DNA of 62,000 nt from Glandiceps talaboti (GCF_964340395.1 NC_135561.1:17444240-17506239), one strand, 5' to 3'; shown: positions 11,043 through 23,979, numbered from the stretch's first letter. Made by a program: numbers and translations. Notes: generated by a model not told the origin, from the letters alone.

Positions 11043-12785
11043 TTCCAAACTATATCTGACAGGTTGTCAGCATTGCTTTGAACAATCTAAGTGGGGATCT
11101 GAGATCTACGTACAAGAATTTAGTTTTATTATCTTACATTGAACTATAGATCTCGCACCGTATTGTATATGTGAACTAACTCATGTCAAATAGCCCACTT
11201 GTCGGTTCCTGATATTCTATAACTGAGGTCGCTAATTGTAAAATTCCACTAGATTTCTATTACTTTCTTCAGAACTTAGTATCCTTTCTATAAGTGCAAT
11301 TTTTGAACATCAACAATTATATCAACTGCACATGTAACAAATTTGAAGTAGCAATGTAGGAATTTTAAATTTGTAGCATGTTTTTTTGTAAATACAGATG
11401 CAACTAATAGTGATGTCAATAAACCCTGCGTGGACACTTTATTTATTTCCGAACTTTTTCAATTTAAGTACACCAGTCAATCAAGAAAAATAACCACGTT
11501 GGCTAAAATTATATATGTTTCATAGTGATGTGATATTAAGAATATAGTTATGCAGATGTGGACGCTTATCTATGTTATCTTCCCTTTTATGTGAGGACCT
11601 GTGACGAATTATGTATGTTATACCATCTATGTCTGCTAATTATCTTATTAGCTGTTACGATCGTGAGATGATTACAGTTAGTCAAACTAAATCATTATTT
11701 TATGACGTCATTTTGAGTGAACCAAAAGTATTGCTTCAAGATCATAAATAATAAAATGCTGGATTATATACCCTGTGTCACCGTCTTTGTGGTGCTCGCT
11801 ATATGGCTTAAAACGTTCCAAATTGCCATTATCTATCACAAGTTTTCATACAATATGCTTGAGGAGGTAATCATATTATTACCCAATATATCATTTCATT
11901 CAGCCGTAAAATACTGGTGAACGAGCGACTCGTAGTGACAAGGCCCCCTTAGGTCGCTTGTATTTCATCAGCTGAACGACGACAAATATCGGATAATAAT
12001 ATTTAATTATACTCACTCCTTTGTCCAAATGAGACATTTTAGTTTCATATAAGCATTTCACTTAATAGATAAAATTAATAGTTGCTCAAAATAACCCATG
12101 TCCCTCTAATTAACACCAAGATGAATAAAAGCTCACTTTATCATACAGTATTTATCATACAGTATTCAATGATATACACAGTCGCACCCTAAATACACAT
12201 ATATCAATATCTGTAGTGAGTTGAATGTATATGGCTAAATGTTAGACATAACATGACGTCATATTACAATATTCCTCCATAATAGTATTCTACTTCAAAT
12301 ATCACCTTTTATAGGAAGTAATTCATCTTGCTTGATTCCAAATCTACAATATTTAGTTGCCGATTATTACTCATGAAGTAAGCTGCTCATGAGCGGTACT
12401 GTAAAAACGTTACTGTAAATACTCCTAGTTACAATATTTCTCGATGAGTATCAAGTATTATAGTTCAAATACCACCTTCTATACAAAGAACCAGTCTCCT
12501 TTATGTTGTTGGGTTCCTGGTGTATAATGTTTATTTGGCCAATAATTATATTATAAAGTTGGTGTACAAGCGTTGTTGTTATTTCTTTCAGGCTTGACCG
12601 GACATGATGACGTGAAGTCGCGTTGTTGACACCTGCTTGATTTCAAAACCCTGCAAATCTCAGGACTTGGGTTTAAAGCTGGGATTTATCCATTGTATTC
12701 CGGTTTAGTATTAAGTTTTAATTCATTTGTAACTATTCACCTGCACAGACCTTCATCATGAGAATTTCAATTTGTATGGACGGTA

Positions 12786-12980
12786 GTCTGTGACGGGGTG
12801 CCCTCACACATCGGCCAACCCCTAACAAAGGAGCCCGGTGAGGGCGAAACGTCACGACGTATCTTACAGTCTATATGGAAGGCTACCTTAGGCGAAGGCA
12901 AGGATAATTCCTGTACTCGAAGTAAGCAACCAAGACCAGTCACATTATTAAACACCTCATATACTAACAATCCTCACTGG
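12786..12980 (+). repeat. Probable dispersed repeat fragment
   Basis: Contains AAGGAGCCCGGTGAGGGCGAAACGTCACG, GC-rich against its surroundings and of the 'GGTGAGGGCGAAACGTC' style seen in interspersed elements of many animals. A frame is open for 61 codons but no protein domain is recognised. The family is not identified. Confidence 0.4.
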
Positions 12981-13403
12981 TAAAGATTAGTTCCACATCT
13001 TGTATGACCGAATGCGCGAAGTCTTTGTGATACAGTTTTGGTTTCCAAATGGATACTGAAAAAGTGTTATAATTGAAATGAAATGCAAAATGAAATGTAA
13101 TTTTTAAACCGCTTAGATCCCTGAGCATCCGGTGTTTAAAAAGTTTCATCGATCAAGAGACATAGATATGCTTTCATTCTTGATCCATTACTCGTCATAT
13201 CGACTGCGTGAATTGTAACGCGCCACCAACCTGAAAATGAAGAAAAGGGTTCATCATTTAAAACATTGATGTTGTTATCAAATGTTATGATCCATTTTGT
13301 TGTTTAAAGATCTCTAGGAATTTCTATTGTTTCCCTCAACTGTGGTTACATTTTGTTTATCCCCATGTGTGTGTATGTGTGTATGTGTGTACATTTGTAT
13401 CTG

Positions 13404-13449
13404 TGTATGTATGTATGTATGTATGTATGTATGTATGTATGTATGTATA
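13404..13449. repeat. (GTAT)n microsatellite
   Basis: About 12 copies of GTAT preceded by GTGTAT-type degenerate sequence. Confidence 0.95.
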
Positions 13450-14351
13450 CATGTAATAAATGTTGTCCGGGTAAATACTTGCCGATGTAGGAGCCGTGTA
13501 TTGCCCGGATGGCATTTATTTTGTACCCTGGCTAATTACTCAATGGTGTCATATTCTTCCCAGGAAGAACTTCATACACTAATCGTTTATGTTTTGATTT
13601 TCGATGAGACACCCTGACGCCAACGTGACTTCCAATGGAAGCTGACACGTGTCAAAAAACTGGATACACGCCTGTGTCAACATTCAATGTCACACACGAA
13701 TATCACTATGTTGCACGACGAAAATAGCAATTACATCCCAATGGACAGTGTATTTCATACCACTCTGTATTTTCCATACCACTATGATATTATTATGCAG
13801 GACATTCATACTACAAACTACTCAATACAATCACATCCATCATGATTGTGCAACCAGTGATATGAAATTTAATCGCCACTGATAAAACAAACCATGACTA
13901 CTGACACCAAAAATACAACTTTCAGCGAAATTGTTTGTCTGTGTCTTGAAGTATGTCCTCAGTTGTCATAACAGCAAACCGTCGCTTTCTTTCTGCCATT
14001 ATACCGTCTACCTTGCAAGTACAAATTGTGGTATGTGTATTTTATTCACCTTCTAAATACACTCTGAGGTAATGTTTATTATTACGAAAATAGTGTTCAA
14101 CTTGTGAACGGAAGTTTTATCTGTTCAGTCACAGTCAGGGGTCATGTTTTTGTTTTGATTGTCTGCGTCTAATCACTCTTCCCTGGATGCTATTAATTGG
14201 ATCTCATACACAGAAAATACACTCCCGCCACCGACATTTGATAAATTTGCTACTCTGCTGATAGAGCGGTCTTCACGCTTTTCCCTGATTGGTCAATAGC
14301 CTCATTTGTAACTGTCAGTCGAAATTTAACGTCCACGCCGGAGTACATTTA

Positions 14352-14504
14352 TGTATGTATGTATGTATGTATGTATGTATGTATGTATGTATGTATGTAT
14401 GTATGTATGTATGTATGTATGTATGTATGTATGTGTGTATGTATGTATATATTTGTGTGTGTGTGTGTTTGTTTGTTTGTTTGTTTGTTTGTTTGTTTGT
14501 TTGT
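14352..14504. repeat. (TATG)n then (GTTT)n microsatellite
   Basis: About 100 bp of TATG followed by a TG run and about 11 copies of GTTT. It lies 180 bp beyond the stop of CUB-HYR copy 1, so it may be in its 3' untranslated region. Confidence 0.95.
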
Positions 14505-14683
14505 GTCAAAGTGTGAAACAATATTATGGATCGAATAAAAAATGTATAGTGTTAACTGACTAGTTTCTCGATTTTAACAGCATGAGTTTTAATTTCCTTG
14601 AAATCCGTAAGATTGTTTTTACCAACATAGAATACGTCATTTTTAGATTTAAATACACCCACTCTGTGAGGACTAAAGTAGAC

Positions 14684-14931
14684 TCACCTCACTTTGTCCT
14701 TGTTCTCGATTGATTCTATACACATGAAGAACAATGCTATTACTATAATGGAGATGATGGCAACGACTCCTACCACACAGAAGAATACGGAGTACCATGG
14801 AAGGCTAATATGATGACTATCAGTTCCCTCAACTATTTCTCCATCTGGTTGAGTCGTGGCATTTGTTCCATTGGTTGTAGTAACATTTGCAGGTTGTGAT
14901 TGGTTAGTTGGTGAAACTGTTGTTGAGTCAT
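14684..14931 (-). CDS. Copy 1 stalk and transmembrane exon
   Basis: Acceptor GTGTTTCAG, phase 1. Encodes a Thr/Asn-rich stalk ([26 protein letters not shown]) with three sequons, then a hydrophobic helix [20 protein letters not shown] and a basic/acidic tail ENKDKVR before TGA at 14686-14684. The sequence at the stop, GAG|GTGAGT, is also a perfect donor, so an alternative tail is possible. Confidence 0.85.
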
Positions 14932-15171
14932 CTGAAACACGAAGAGAGAATTGACTTTAACGTTGACATGGATTTTTATTTGTTGAATAAGTAAAGGCCA
15001 TTATGGTGTGACGTACATCCCTAATCTACATATTCCACTCATTTAGGAATAATATATCGAATCCCCACAATAGTATACATTTGTAAAACGTTATCAACTG
15101 AGGAATACTAGCAGTAAAATAACCAGAGAGAAAACAAGATACACACAGTGGCACATCGAGTTAGTAAAACC

Positions 15172-15213
<42 letters not shown>

Positions 15214-15359
15214 GAGATGGATGGATGGATGGATGGATGGATGGATGGATGGATGGATGGATGGATGGATGGATGGATGGATGGATGGATGGATGGATGG
15301 ATGGATGGATGGATGGATGGATGGATGGATGGATGGATGGATGGATGGATGGATGGATG

Positions 15360-15449
<90 letters not shown>

Positions 15450-18400
15450 CAAACTGCTTCATTTCCTGCAAAATCAGTCGCTGTATACGTCACGTTAGTT
15501 TTACCGATCGGGAAGTAATCTCCTGGGGTATGCGATGACGTAATATCAACGTCATTATCAACGTTATCATGTGCGGTTGGAACTGTCCAAGAGATTGTAT
15601 CTTCAGGACAGTCATCAAATGTAGAGGGTCCCGTTTCTGTTGGAAATACTTTATCGGGTTTAAAGATTGATATTGAAAAGAGTGGGTTTTTAAGTGTACC
15701 ATTTGTAACCCCTTTAAATTTAATGTTAACTGAAAATCAGGGAATTTTTTAAAAGATAAAAATGAAAATATCTCAGACATAAAAACGAAAGTTGTTCTCG
15801 TGTCGTTTAATGAGGGCGTGTGTATACGATCAACTTTTAGGACGGTTGGAGTTAATAGGGACGAGCGGCAACAATTACCTCTGCAAGAAAAAAACTTTGT
15901 TATATTGCTGTTTTTGAAAGAAAAGAGTAATATATTATCGTAATATAATTGTTTTCATACGCATAATAACTATTTCGTCAAGCGAATAGAAAAATGTATG
16001 CAAATGAGATCATTTGCATACGTTCAGAGTACGATTGGTGTTAATGCATGTAATGGGAGCGAAAGCCAACATTGACATCTGTAATTAAAGCTGTCGACAA
16101 GCAAATATTATTATTGTTATATTATCTTTAGAAAAGTGTAATATGTTATCGTAATGACATGTCATATACATAACAAGGATTTTGTCAAGCAATTATAACT
16201 ATGCATACTAATTAGACTATTTGTATAAATAATCATCATTATGCAAAGCTGAAATACATCATAAAGACATGACACATACCTATGACTTGGTATTGGGCGA
16301 TATATCCCTGTCTGGTAGAAGTAGTATCGCTGATTAATGTTAACTGAATGTGGTTAGACTCGGATTCATAGGTAAACGGATCTTTGAAACCACAATATTC
16401 TTCCGTAGCTTCGGTAACAACATCCACAATCTAGAAAACGTCATAAGTATGTTCTCCAAATGATGAACTTCCATTTATATACAGGATGTCACGAAATTAA
16501 TTTATCAATTTCACAATGTCTACAAAATATGTTTTCTTTTAAAACTGCCTCACCAAACCTAGTAATATAAAGGGTTTTATACGTAACCCCACGCAAACCA
16601 AGTTGAACATGTTTGGGCAAAAAATATTGGATATATAACCCTGGTCGATCTATGTCAAGACAAGACATATCTATTTCATTCATACTTCCATATAGCATTC
16701 GAAATATGACTCAAAACATTCAAAGTCACCATCTAGCATCTTGGTTTTTCGTAAACTGTTCTTGTGCAAGAATAATTGTTACTCCACAATTGTGACCTTT
16801 ATACAATCTGAAAACCATTATGAACTAATCATAGTTCAGTGACTTCTCATCTTCAACTCAAAGTGACAAGGCCCCCAAGTCACTAGAATTTCCTTTTTGA
16901 ATGTGTAACAACATTGGAGAAGAATATTTGATTATTGACAGACGCAGTACTCCGAATGATGATGACTCACAACCATAAGCAATAGTGGAAGAAAATTATC
17001 TCTTCTTCTATTTGCATGCAATAATTTAAACATTGTGAAGATGATTCTTAACAATGAATGATCAATAGATACTCTCAGACGATGCAGTCCAATCATTTGT
17101 GTACACTTGAAGTAGTGATACGGATGTGAAATAAGCGAATTGTCAATTAATAAAACAGTTTTGGTTTCCATTTGACTAAATAAAAAGATGTGGAAACAGT
17201 AGATACCAGGTCTGTGTTTATAACCCGTTAATTGCAAAACAGTTTTAAACTAGATGTACACTGAAAGGGCAACACAATAGACTTTTGGGTCCTGCACACA
17301 TTGTTGGATTGCAAAATCCTGAGCTATAGGTATTATACATGATGTACCCGATACGTGGAAAATTAAACCAACAAGCTTTAAATGGCACATACACTTCGTT
17401 ACCATCAATGCATGTAAGTAAATTATTTGACATTTAGAGCTTATGTGCAAAACTATATGGAATTTGAAGGGTGCATTCTTAAGATATCGCTTAATCATTT
17501 CATCATCCATATCAACAAATTATGTCTTTATTCCTTTGTATGTGCTTAAGAAAAGTCGAGGAATTCGCTTCTATACGGTCATCTGTTCTAATTATGCCAG
17601 CAAACAATTATAACGTTATAGAAGACATACGCCAACATTTACATTACTAGAATATGGTTTAATTGGGGTTTTATGTAAGTAATCCCAATTGGGTAAAAAA
17701 CTCAAACTCAGTTTGTACCATTCTCACAACGTGATATCATACTAACTTACCCTCAACTTATCATAGCATTTGCCGCCAGTTTCAGGTGGTTCAATTTTAA
17801 AATTTTGGAAAAATACTGCAATCCTGAGACCCTCAGCTACGTGTATATCGTTCGTACATGCTACATTTACTGGATAATTTTCTGGATAATTTGGCGACTT
17901 TATTTCTCCCTTCACGTCGGTAAAGTTTAAATCACACGATTCTCCTACTAGAAAGAATGGAATAAAAACAAATTGGATAATTTTTTTGCACATATATTCT
18001 TGGAAACGTTTGATGTTCTCAACACGAAACCACTAAAAATCTTGAACCTAACAAAATCCTTATGGAGAATAGATGTTCGACAGTGACGTAAAGCACATAG
18101 AACAGTGACGCCTAAGTGTATAACTGACAAAGGATAAATAATGATGACGCTACACACAAACGTAACAACACTGCGAGGTTCAACATGAATAATAATGATA
18201 CTAAGCAAAACAAAATACCTGTGCCATTAAGCGCACACAACTGTGACGTTAAACACAACAAATAACGATGTCCATATAAAGAACGAATTTGTTGTCATAT
18301 GTACACATATGTTACATTGGCTGTAGCAGAAATATCATGGTACACATATCACTCATTATAACAACTTGTTAGACTTGTTCTATGATGGAGACACCATCTT

Positions 18401-18567
18401 TGAAAATGAAATTCACAGATTAACTGGGAAAACATCATAAAAGTAATAAGAAAGCAAACTATCTGCTAAAATTGTAGATTTTGGTAATATTATAGACAAA
18501 TAGCAAGGCGAATATGTTGTGTTGAGTTCGAGTTGCATTGCCAACAGCCATAGTTTCGCGCGCGCGC

Positions 18568-18613
<46 letters not shown>

Positions 18614-18869
18614 AAATGTATCTTATATTCCATATATGGATACCAAGAACTGAGTAGTTTGTTGCAAATATAAACGTGGCAGTGGACTAAGAAACCTGAG
18701 TTTAATGGGAATGTACCACAAAACGTTACGTTAAAACACGAAAGATGATTACCACTGATCGGACTATATCACGTATATATGGCGGAAATGAATGCAGTTG
18801 ACACTTACCTCCTAATACATGCTTGCTATTTAAGAGAATTAGTAACAGTAAAATACAGACATATGCCAT
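14684..18869 (-). CDS. CUB-HYR-stalk transmembrane protein, copy 1 (possibly impaired)
   Basis: Minus-strand exons: signal peptide 18869-18809, CUB first half 17947-17751, CUB second half 16430-16280, HYR 15636 to about 15449 or beyond, stalk plus transmembrane exon 14931-14684. The plan and phases match copies 2 and 3. The CUB supplies four cysteines, [14 protein letters not shown] and YCG. The HYR exon lacks about nine codons between its CPED and ISWTVP and has no recognisable C-terminal strand or donor: after GNEAVC the frame runs into a TCTA/TCCA microsatellite. Either an unseen splice joins it to the membrane exon, or translation reads into the microsatellite and stops, giving a soluble CUB-HYR form. 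The stalk is short (about 50 residues) against about 190-225 in the paralogues. Function unknown; a single-pass surface protein is inferred. Confidence 0.7.
15169..15448. repeat. (ATAG)n/(ATGG)n microsatellite invading the HYR exon of copy 1
   Basis: About 280 bp: ATAG, then ATGG, then ATAG tetranucleotides. On the minus strand it begins directly after the cysteine codon of the HYR exon. Read in frame it gives LSIY and PSIH without stops until 15161. Confidence 0.95.
15449..15636 (-). CDS. Copy 1 HYR exon, damaged 3' end
   Basis: Acceptor TTCCAACAG at phase 1. Encodes [19 protein letters not shown], then [15 protein letters not shown] and [15 protein letters not shown]. Copies 2 and 3 continue CSF.V.VG and then a GTAAG or GTAGG donor; here the next codons are LSIYLSIY from the microsatellite at 15169-15448. 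About nine codons corresponding to NINAVVGQTV of copy 2 are also missing. Confidence 0.75.
15996..16021. repeat. 26-bp palindrome of two octamer motifs
   Basis: GTATGCAAATGA and TCATTTGCATAC are perfect 12-nt arms around GA. Each arm holds ATGCAAAT, the POU/Oct octamer. It lies in the HYR-CUB intron of copy 1; any regulatory role is untested. Confidence 0.6.
16280..16430 (-). CDS. Copy 1 CUB exon, second half
   Basis: Acceptor TTTTCTAG, donor GTATGTGTC, 151 nt, phase 0-1. Encodes [18 protein letters not shown], then [15 protein letters not shown] and GYIAQYQVI, the end of a CUB domain. Confidence 0.9.
17751..17947 (-). CDS. Copy 1 CUB exon, first half
   Basis: Phase 1-0, 197 nt. Encodes [20 protein letters not shown], then C at ACTND, a [10 protein letters not shown] strand and KCYDKLR, donor GTAAGTTAG. 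The acceptor is a tandem TAGTAG, so the exon can start at 17947 or 17944 without changing frame. Confidence 0.9.
18557..18611. repeat. (CG)n(TG)n alternating purine-pyrimidine tract
   Basis: About 13 CG dinucleotides continue without a break into about 15 TG dinucleotides. It is in the first intron of copy 1. Confidence 0.95.
18809..18869 (-). CDS. Copy 1 signal-peptide exon
   Basis: ATG at 18869 opens [13 protein letters not shown], a strong hydrophobic core, ending HVLG at donor GTAAGTG with one base carried (phase 1). An acceptor-like TCTATCTACAG lies about 24 nt upstream of the ATG, so there may be a noncoding exon before it. Confidence 0.65.
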
Positions 18870-18943
18870 TTCAGGAACCATTTATAGAAGTTCTGTAGAT
18901 AGAGATGAAATCTATAGGCCTAAAAGTGAACATCTTACATTCT

Positions 18944-19566
18944 TATGTATGTATGTATGTATGTATGTATGTATGTATGTATGTATGTATGTATGTATGT
19001 ATTTATGCGTGTGTGCGCGTGCGTGCGTGTGTGTGTATGTATGCATATATGTGTGTGCATGTATGTATGTATGTATGTATGTATGTATGTATGTATGTAT
19101 GTATGTATGTATGTATGTGTGTGTGTGTATGTATGTATGTATGTATGTATGTATGCATGTATGTATGTATTTATGTGTGTGTGCGTGCGTGCGTGTGTGT
19201 GTATGTATACATATATGTGTGTGTGCATGTATGTATGTATGTATGTATGTATGTATGTATGAATGTATGCATGTATGTATGTATGTATGTATGTATGTAT
19301 GTATGTATGTATGTATGTGTGTGTGTGCGTGCGTGCGTGTGTGTGTATGTATACATATATGTGTGTGTGTGTGTGCATGTATGTATGTATGTATGTATGT
19401 ATGTATGTATGTATGTATGAATGTATGCATGTATGTATGTATGTATGTATGTATGTATGTATGTATGTGTGTGTGCGTGCGTGCGTGTGTATGTATACAT
19501 ATATGTGTGTGTGTGTGTGTGTGCATGTATGTATGTATGTATGTATGTATGTATGTATGTATGTAT
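18944..19566. repeat. Higher-order (TATG)n satellite
   Basis: About 620 bp of TATG interrupted four times by a related cassette, GTGCGTGCGTGCGTGTG...ATACATATATGTGTG...GCATG, at about 19003, 19171, 19316 and 19466. The spacing of about 145-170 bp shows a second repeat level. The long open frames across it on both strands are artefacts. Confidence 0.9.
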
Positions 19567-19753
19567 ACACTAAATTCAATTACTGTATTTTCGTACATTA
19601 TACACAAACACATCTACACAAGTATATCGCAAAAGTAATAATTGTACAGATGTATTTTGAACTGAAATTGTGACGTAATGTAATGTAATCGAAAATGGAA
19701 ATGCACCCCTTAAATATCATACAAGTATAGAGTTGTGAGTGTGTATAGACGTA

Positions 19754-19755
<2 letters not shown>

Positions 19756-19849
<94 letters not shown>
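19756..19849. repeat. (GA)n microsatellite
   Basis: About 94 bp of GA with one GC interruption. The unique sequence before it (about 19677-19750) has a diverged counterpart at 32427-32500. Confidence 0.95.
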
Positions 19850-19852
<3 letters not shown>

Positions 19853-20867
19853 TAATGCAGATGATGAAATACTATGTTAGCACACCTCTTTTGCTGCAAC
19901 TCGTCTTACCAAAAGTGGCCTTGTAATCATCCGTGTATATAAATAATTGAACTTTCCTTTCCATTTTTAAAATGTGAACCCGCATGTTCAAAACACCAAC
20001 ATGTTTTGTGCTGGTAGATGCTATCTCATAGTACCACAAAGGGCCATGTTTTACTTTAGACCCACGAATACTCCTATGGTGTTTCATCACGTTGTACCTG
20101 CGTGGCGTGGGTGAATGTTGTTTTCACACAACATATGTTTCCAACATACTGCTTCGAACTGAAGGCAGACGCACCCAGTGCATATAAATATACTGGAATA
20201 AGGTCATTTTTTAATAAAATGTGATGAGGCAATTAAATGATACAGACTGCAGACGTACATGAACATTTTATGATATGCCAATTTCACTAAGCACATTAAA
20301 TTAGTAAGACATCTGAAGAAAAATATTATTGCCGTCGATCCGCCTATATCAAGTTTTGCTATAGCTATTTCAATTGTTTGAGAGTATACATTAAGCCATT
20401 CATTTAAATAGTGTATTAAGCATAATGATATAATAACCAAGCTAAAAATGAGGCATTACTAAAAGATGAGCATTAAACATGGATTTTTGGATTAAAGTTC
20501 ACAATAACACTATCAATTATCCATTTACGATCTCTAGTGTGTGTGTGTGTAGGTATCATATTGCGTTGCCTTGACAACACATGAGTATTGTAATTATCGT
20601 TTCCGAATATTTTTGGCCCTAGATCATGACAATTGCTGTATTTTCTTTATCTACAATATGCACACACATGCGAGGTATAACAATTTGTTGGAGTTGTGAA
20701 ATTCTACCACAAATATTGTGGAAAGCAATAGATAAGTGAATGGATAGAAATCACATACACACACGAACACACTCACCCGTTATATGCCTTAGGACATGTC
20801 TCGTGTTATCAAAGTTTGTTACACTGGGTATATGAAATAATTGTATCAAAAATGTATTTCAAGTGAT

Positions 20868-20880
20868 GTTGTTGTTGTAG

Positions 20881-20911
<31 letters not shown>

Positions 20912-20950
20912 AGTTGTTGTTGTTGTTTTTGTTGTTGTTGTTGTTGTTGT

Positions 20951-20982
<32 letters not shown>

Positions 20983-20997
20983 TAGTAGTAGTACTAC

Positions 20998-21049
<52 letters not shown>

Positions 21050-21070
21050 GCTGCTGCTGCTGCTGCTGCT
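20868..21070. repeat. Compound trinucleotide tract (TTG/ATG/TAG/CTG)n
   Basis: TTG repeats pass into ATG, a short TAGTAGTACTACTG, TTG again, then CTG. Open frames on both strands encode only homopolymers. Confidence 0.95.
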
Positions 21071-21727
21071 GATGCTGCCACAGCTTTGTTTATTTCATAT
21101 TTCTTTACCATAATCGCCTTGGTATTGATTCACAAACCGTGTAACATTTTATGATTGACAAAGCACACAGTGAACATGGTGTTGAAATTGTTTGAAATGA
21201 AATAAGTATTGACCTAGATTTGAGCAATTAAAATCCGTTCGTTCCTATGTCGTTGGTTCTAACAAAAAAAAATTCCAAACAGTTTATTATAACTCGCAAA
21301 CTCACATATCCCTTTGTTTATCACGAGGTATTGTAATTATGGCCTACAGTCTTAGCGATAGCTAGTGCCAGCAAACTAAACAATTAATGCAACAAAATGG
21401 AAACCAATATCACATACCACGTACAACAATGAATGACATGTTCAACATATTTATACACAGGAGAGTGTGATGTCATTCTAGAACTGACCCCAATTTAAGA
21501 TGATCAGTTTAATGTCACATTCAGTTGTAATATTAACTGATCACAAATGGATAGTCTTTTAATTATGTTAAAACAAATCAACTGAACGGTAACTACGAAT
21601 TATGCTAGTTACGGCTATGTAGCACGCGGTATTCAAGCAGACAATATAAGTACCGTACAGTTGGGGAACATTGTTTGAAACATTGATCAGATCAGTAGAG
21701 ACAATGACACAATTGAGATGTACATAA

Positions 21728-21866
<139 letters not shown>

Positions 21867-22891
21867 TATGATAGTTACTATTAAAAATCTCATGTTCTAT
21901 GACAGCGATAATGATGAACGCTGGACCATTAATTGTAATTTATCATTTCGATTCGTTAATTTAAAAAAGTCTGTAAATCCAAAATCTGTAAATTTCTAAG
22001 CTTCCATATGGAAGAAGCGTACCTTTACACATGTATCTATGGAATAGGATTGTTATCAAAGCTTACCTTTGGCGTAGTTGTCGTGCATTGACGGAAAGAA
22101 ATACTTCTACATTGAACCAATTATTGTACTCCTCTTGGTACTGTTTAATTTGATTGGTAAAGTAGATACGACTGCTCTCATGAAACACTATTGAATCGAA
22201 AGAAAAGATGCGGAACATGTAACAGCTACGCTTTCCTACATTAACTGTGCACTCTGCTTGAGGCTGAACTACTGTATATTGTCATGGACACTCGCCTACA
22301 CGTACCAATAATTTTTTCAATCGCCTCGCTTACCTCGCTCTAACGTATGAACACTTCAGTTGTACAGTTCTGTCTCTCGAACTTTCAACTACCCGTTATA
22401 TGAAAACAGACGTGCAGTTTATTTAAACACGGTAACAATTTACATTCCTACAGGTGGCTGGCTTTTATATCGATTATTTGTATTAAACGTATCTCAACCA
22501 TTGGTTTATATTATTCCCATTGTTTAAGCAGTGTCGTGTTTTAACAAGAGCAGCTGTTGAAATTACCATCCATCACCATCGTGCGTACATATAGATGTTA
22601 TTGTTAAAATTGACGCACTGGTGTGTGAGAGGTCAGCCTCTGTTGAATTATGATTAAGATGAAAATTATTTGAATTATGATTTTTCTAAATCATTTGATG
22701 CACATGTCATACAACTGGTAAATGCTAAGTACAGATTTATGTTAGATTATATCCTCATTTCATTCGTTCACTATCATCGTTATAGCCAGGCAAAGTATCA
22801 TTGAAATATTGAATTGCTACCACATTCCTATATTTTCTTAACAGACTAAAAGGTTCAAATAAACAAACGGCCTCTGTAATCAGGAAATTTA

Positions 22892-23143
22892 ATGTATGTA
22901 TGTATGTATGTATGTATGTATGTATGTATGTATGTATGTATGTATGCATGTATGTATGTATGTATGTATGTATGTATGTATGTATGTATGTATGTATGTA
23001 TGTGTAGGGAGGGAGGGAGGGAGTTAGGTAGCTAGGTAGCTATTCAGGTAGGGATGGATGGGTGTATGTATGTATGTATGTATGTATGTATGTATGTATG
23101 TATGTATGTATGTATGTATGTATGTATGTATGTGTGTGTGTAT
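22892..23143. repeat. Two (ATGT)n tracts with GGGA/GGTA spacer
   Basis: Two ATGT arrays of about 110 and 75 bp flank a short degenerate GGGA and AGGTAGCT stretch at 23007-23062. Confidence 0.95.
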
Positions 23144-23899
23144 GTGTGTGTGCGCGCGCGCATGAATTTATATTTTTGCATTATTTGTTATGTAGGATGT
23201 GAGTATTTGGGTGGAGTTGGTTCTAATTACATTTACTTATGAATCCTACAGAAAATAGCCTCTCAGGTCACCTGAATGTCTTTTAGAGCTCATGTGATGT
23301 GTAGTTTTACATCTCGAATTGTTTTTTTTTTTCATGTACACGTAGGGACCATGATGGATTAATGAAGCAAATCAAAACACAGAACGAGTAGGTCACTCAG
23401 TCTTGTCACGCATCAAGCAATATATGAACTCTTTGTTATTTAACCACAAAACATATGTTGGGGTATAAAACATATTTCATATTCCAGCAATACAATATGT
23501 GGCACAATAAGCGTTGGGATTGAAGACAATTGGCGTATAAAGATTGTCAAGGCATCTGTATAGATTGTAATATCAACTAGTAAAATATAAAAAATTAAAA
23601 AGAAATATAGTTCGTGCTTGAAAGCCATTAAAATAAAAAGCTATATTTTGGTTCGTGACATATTTCATAAAACAGACATGGTTCAGTATAATTTACACGA
23701 TTTTAGGTGTGTAATTTACATTGGTAAGCCAAAATGAATTTTGAAGGACCGAAATATTGCTATATATAGACAAAGAAATTGACCGTGGTAAGATTTAAAA
23801 AGAAATCGTATTACAATACTACATTCGTTTCCATGGAAACAATATAACGAACGTTGACTACTTAGAGGAAAGGTCACATGATGCCAGGGAGATAAATTA

Positions 23900-23902
<3 letters not shown>

Positions 23903-23979
<77 letters not shown>
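23903..23979. repeat. (TA)n microsatellite
   Basis: About 77 bp of pure TA. Confidence 0.95.

Larger units (their letters stand above)
8668..14680. other. Gene-free region between convergent genes
   Basis: I recognise no coding exon here on either strand. The frames that stay open are translations of microsatellites at 9103-9156, 9973-10365, 10713-11042, 13404-13449 and 14352-14504. The plus-strand VWD gene and the minus-strand CUB-HYR copy 1 both end into this region, so their 3' untranslated sequences should lie at its edges. Confidence 0.6.

Noticed and set aside
18823-19673. Open frames of up to 271 codons (YVCMYVCM and HTYIHTYI)
   Set aside because: Pure microsatellite translation. The only real coding here is the minus-strand signal-peptide exon at 18869-18809.
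20809-21113. Frames of poly-Val, poly-Leu, poly-Gln and poly-His
   Set aside because: Compound trinucleotide microsatellite, no start context or flanking homology.
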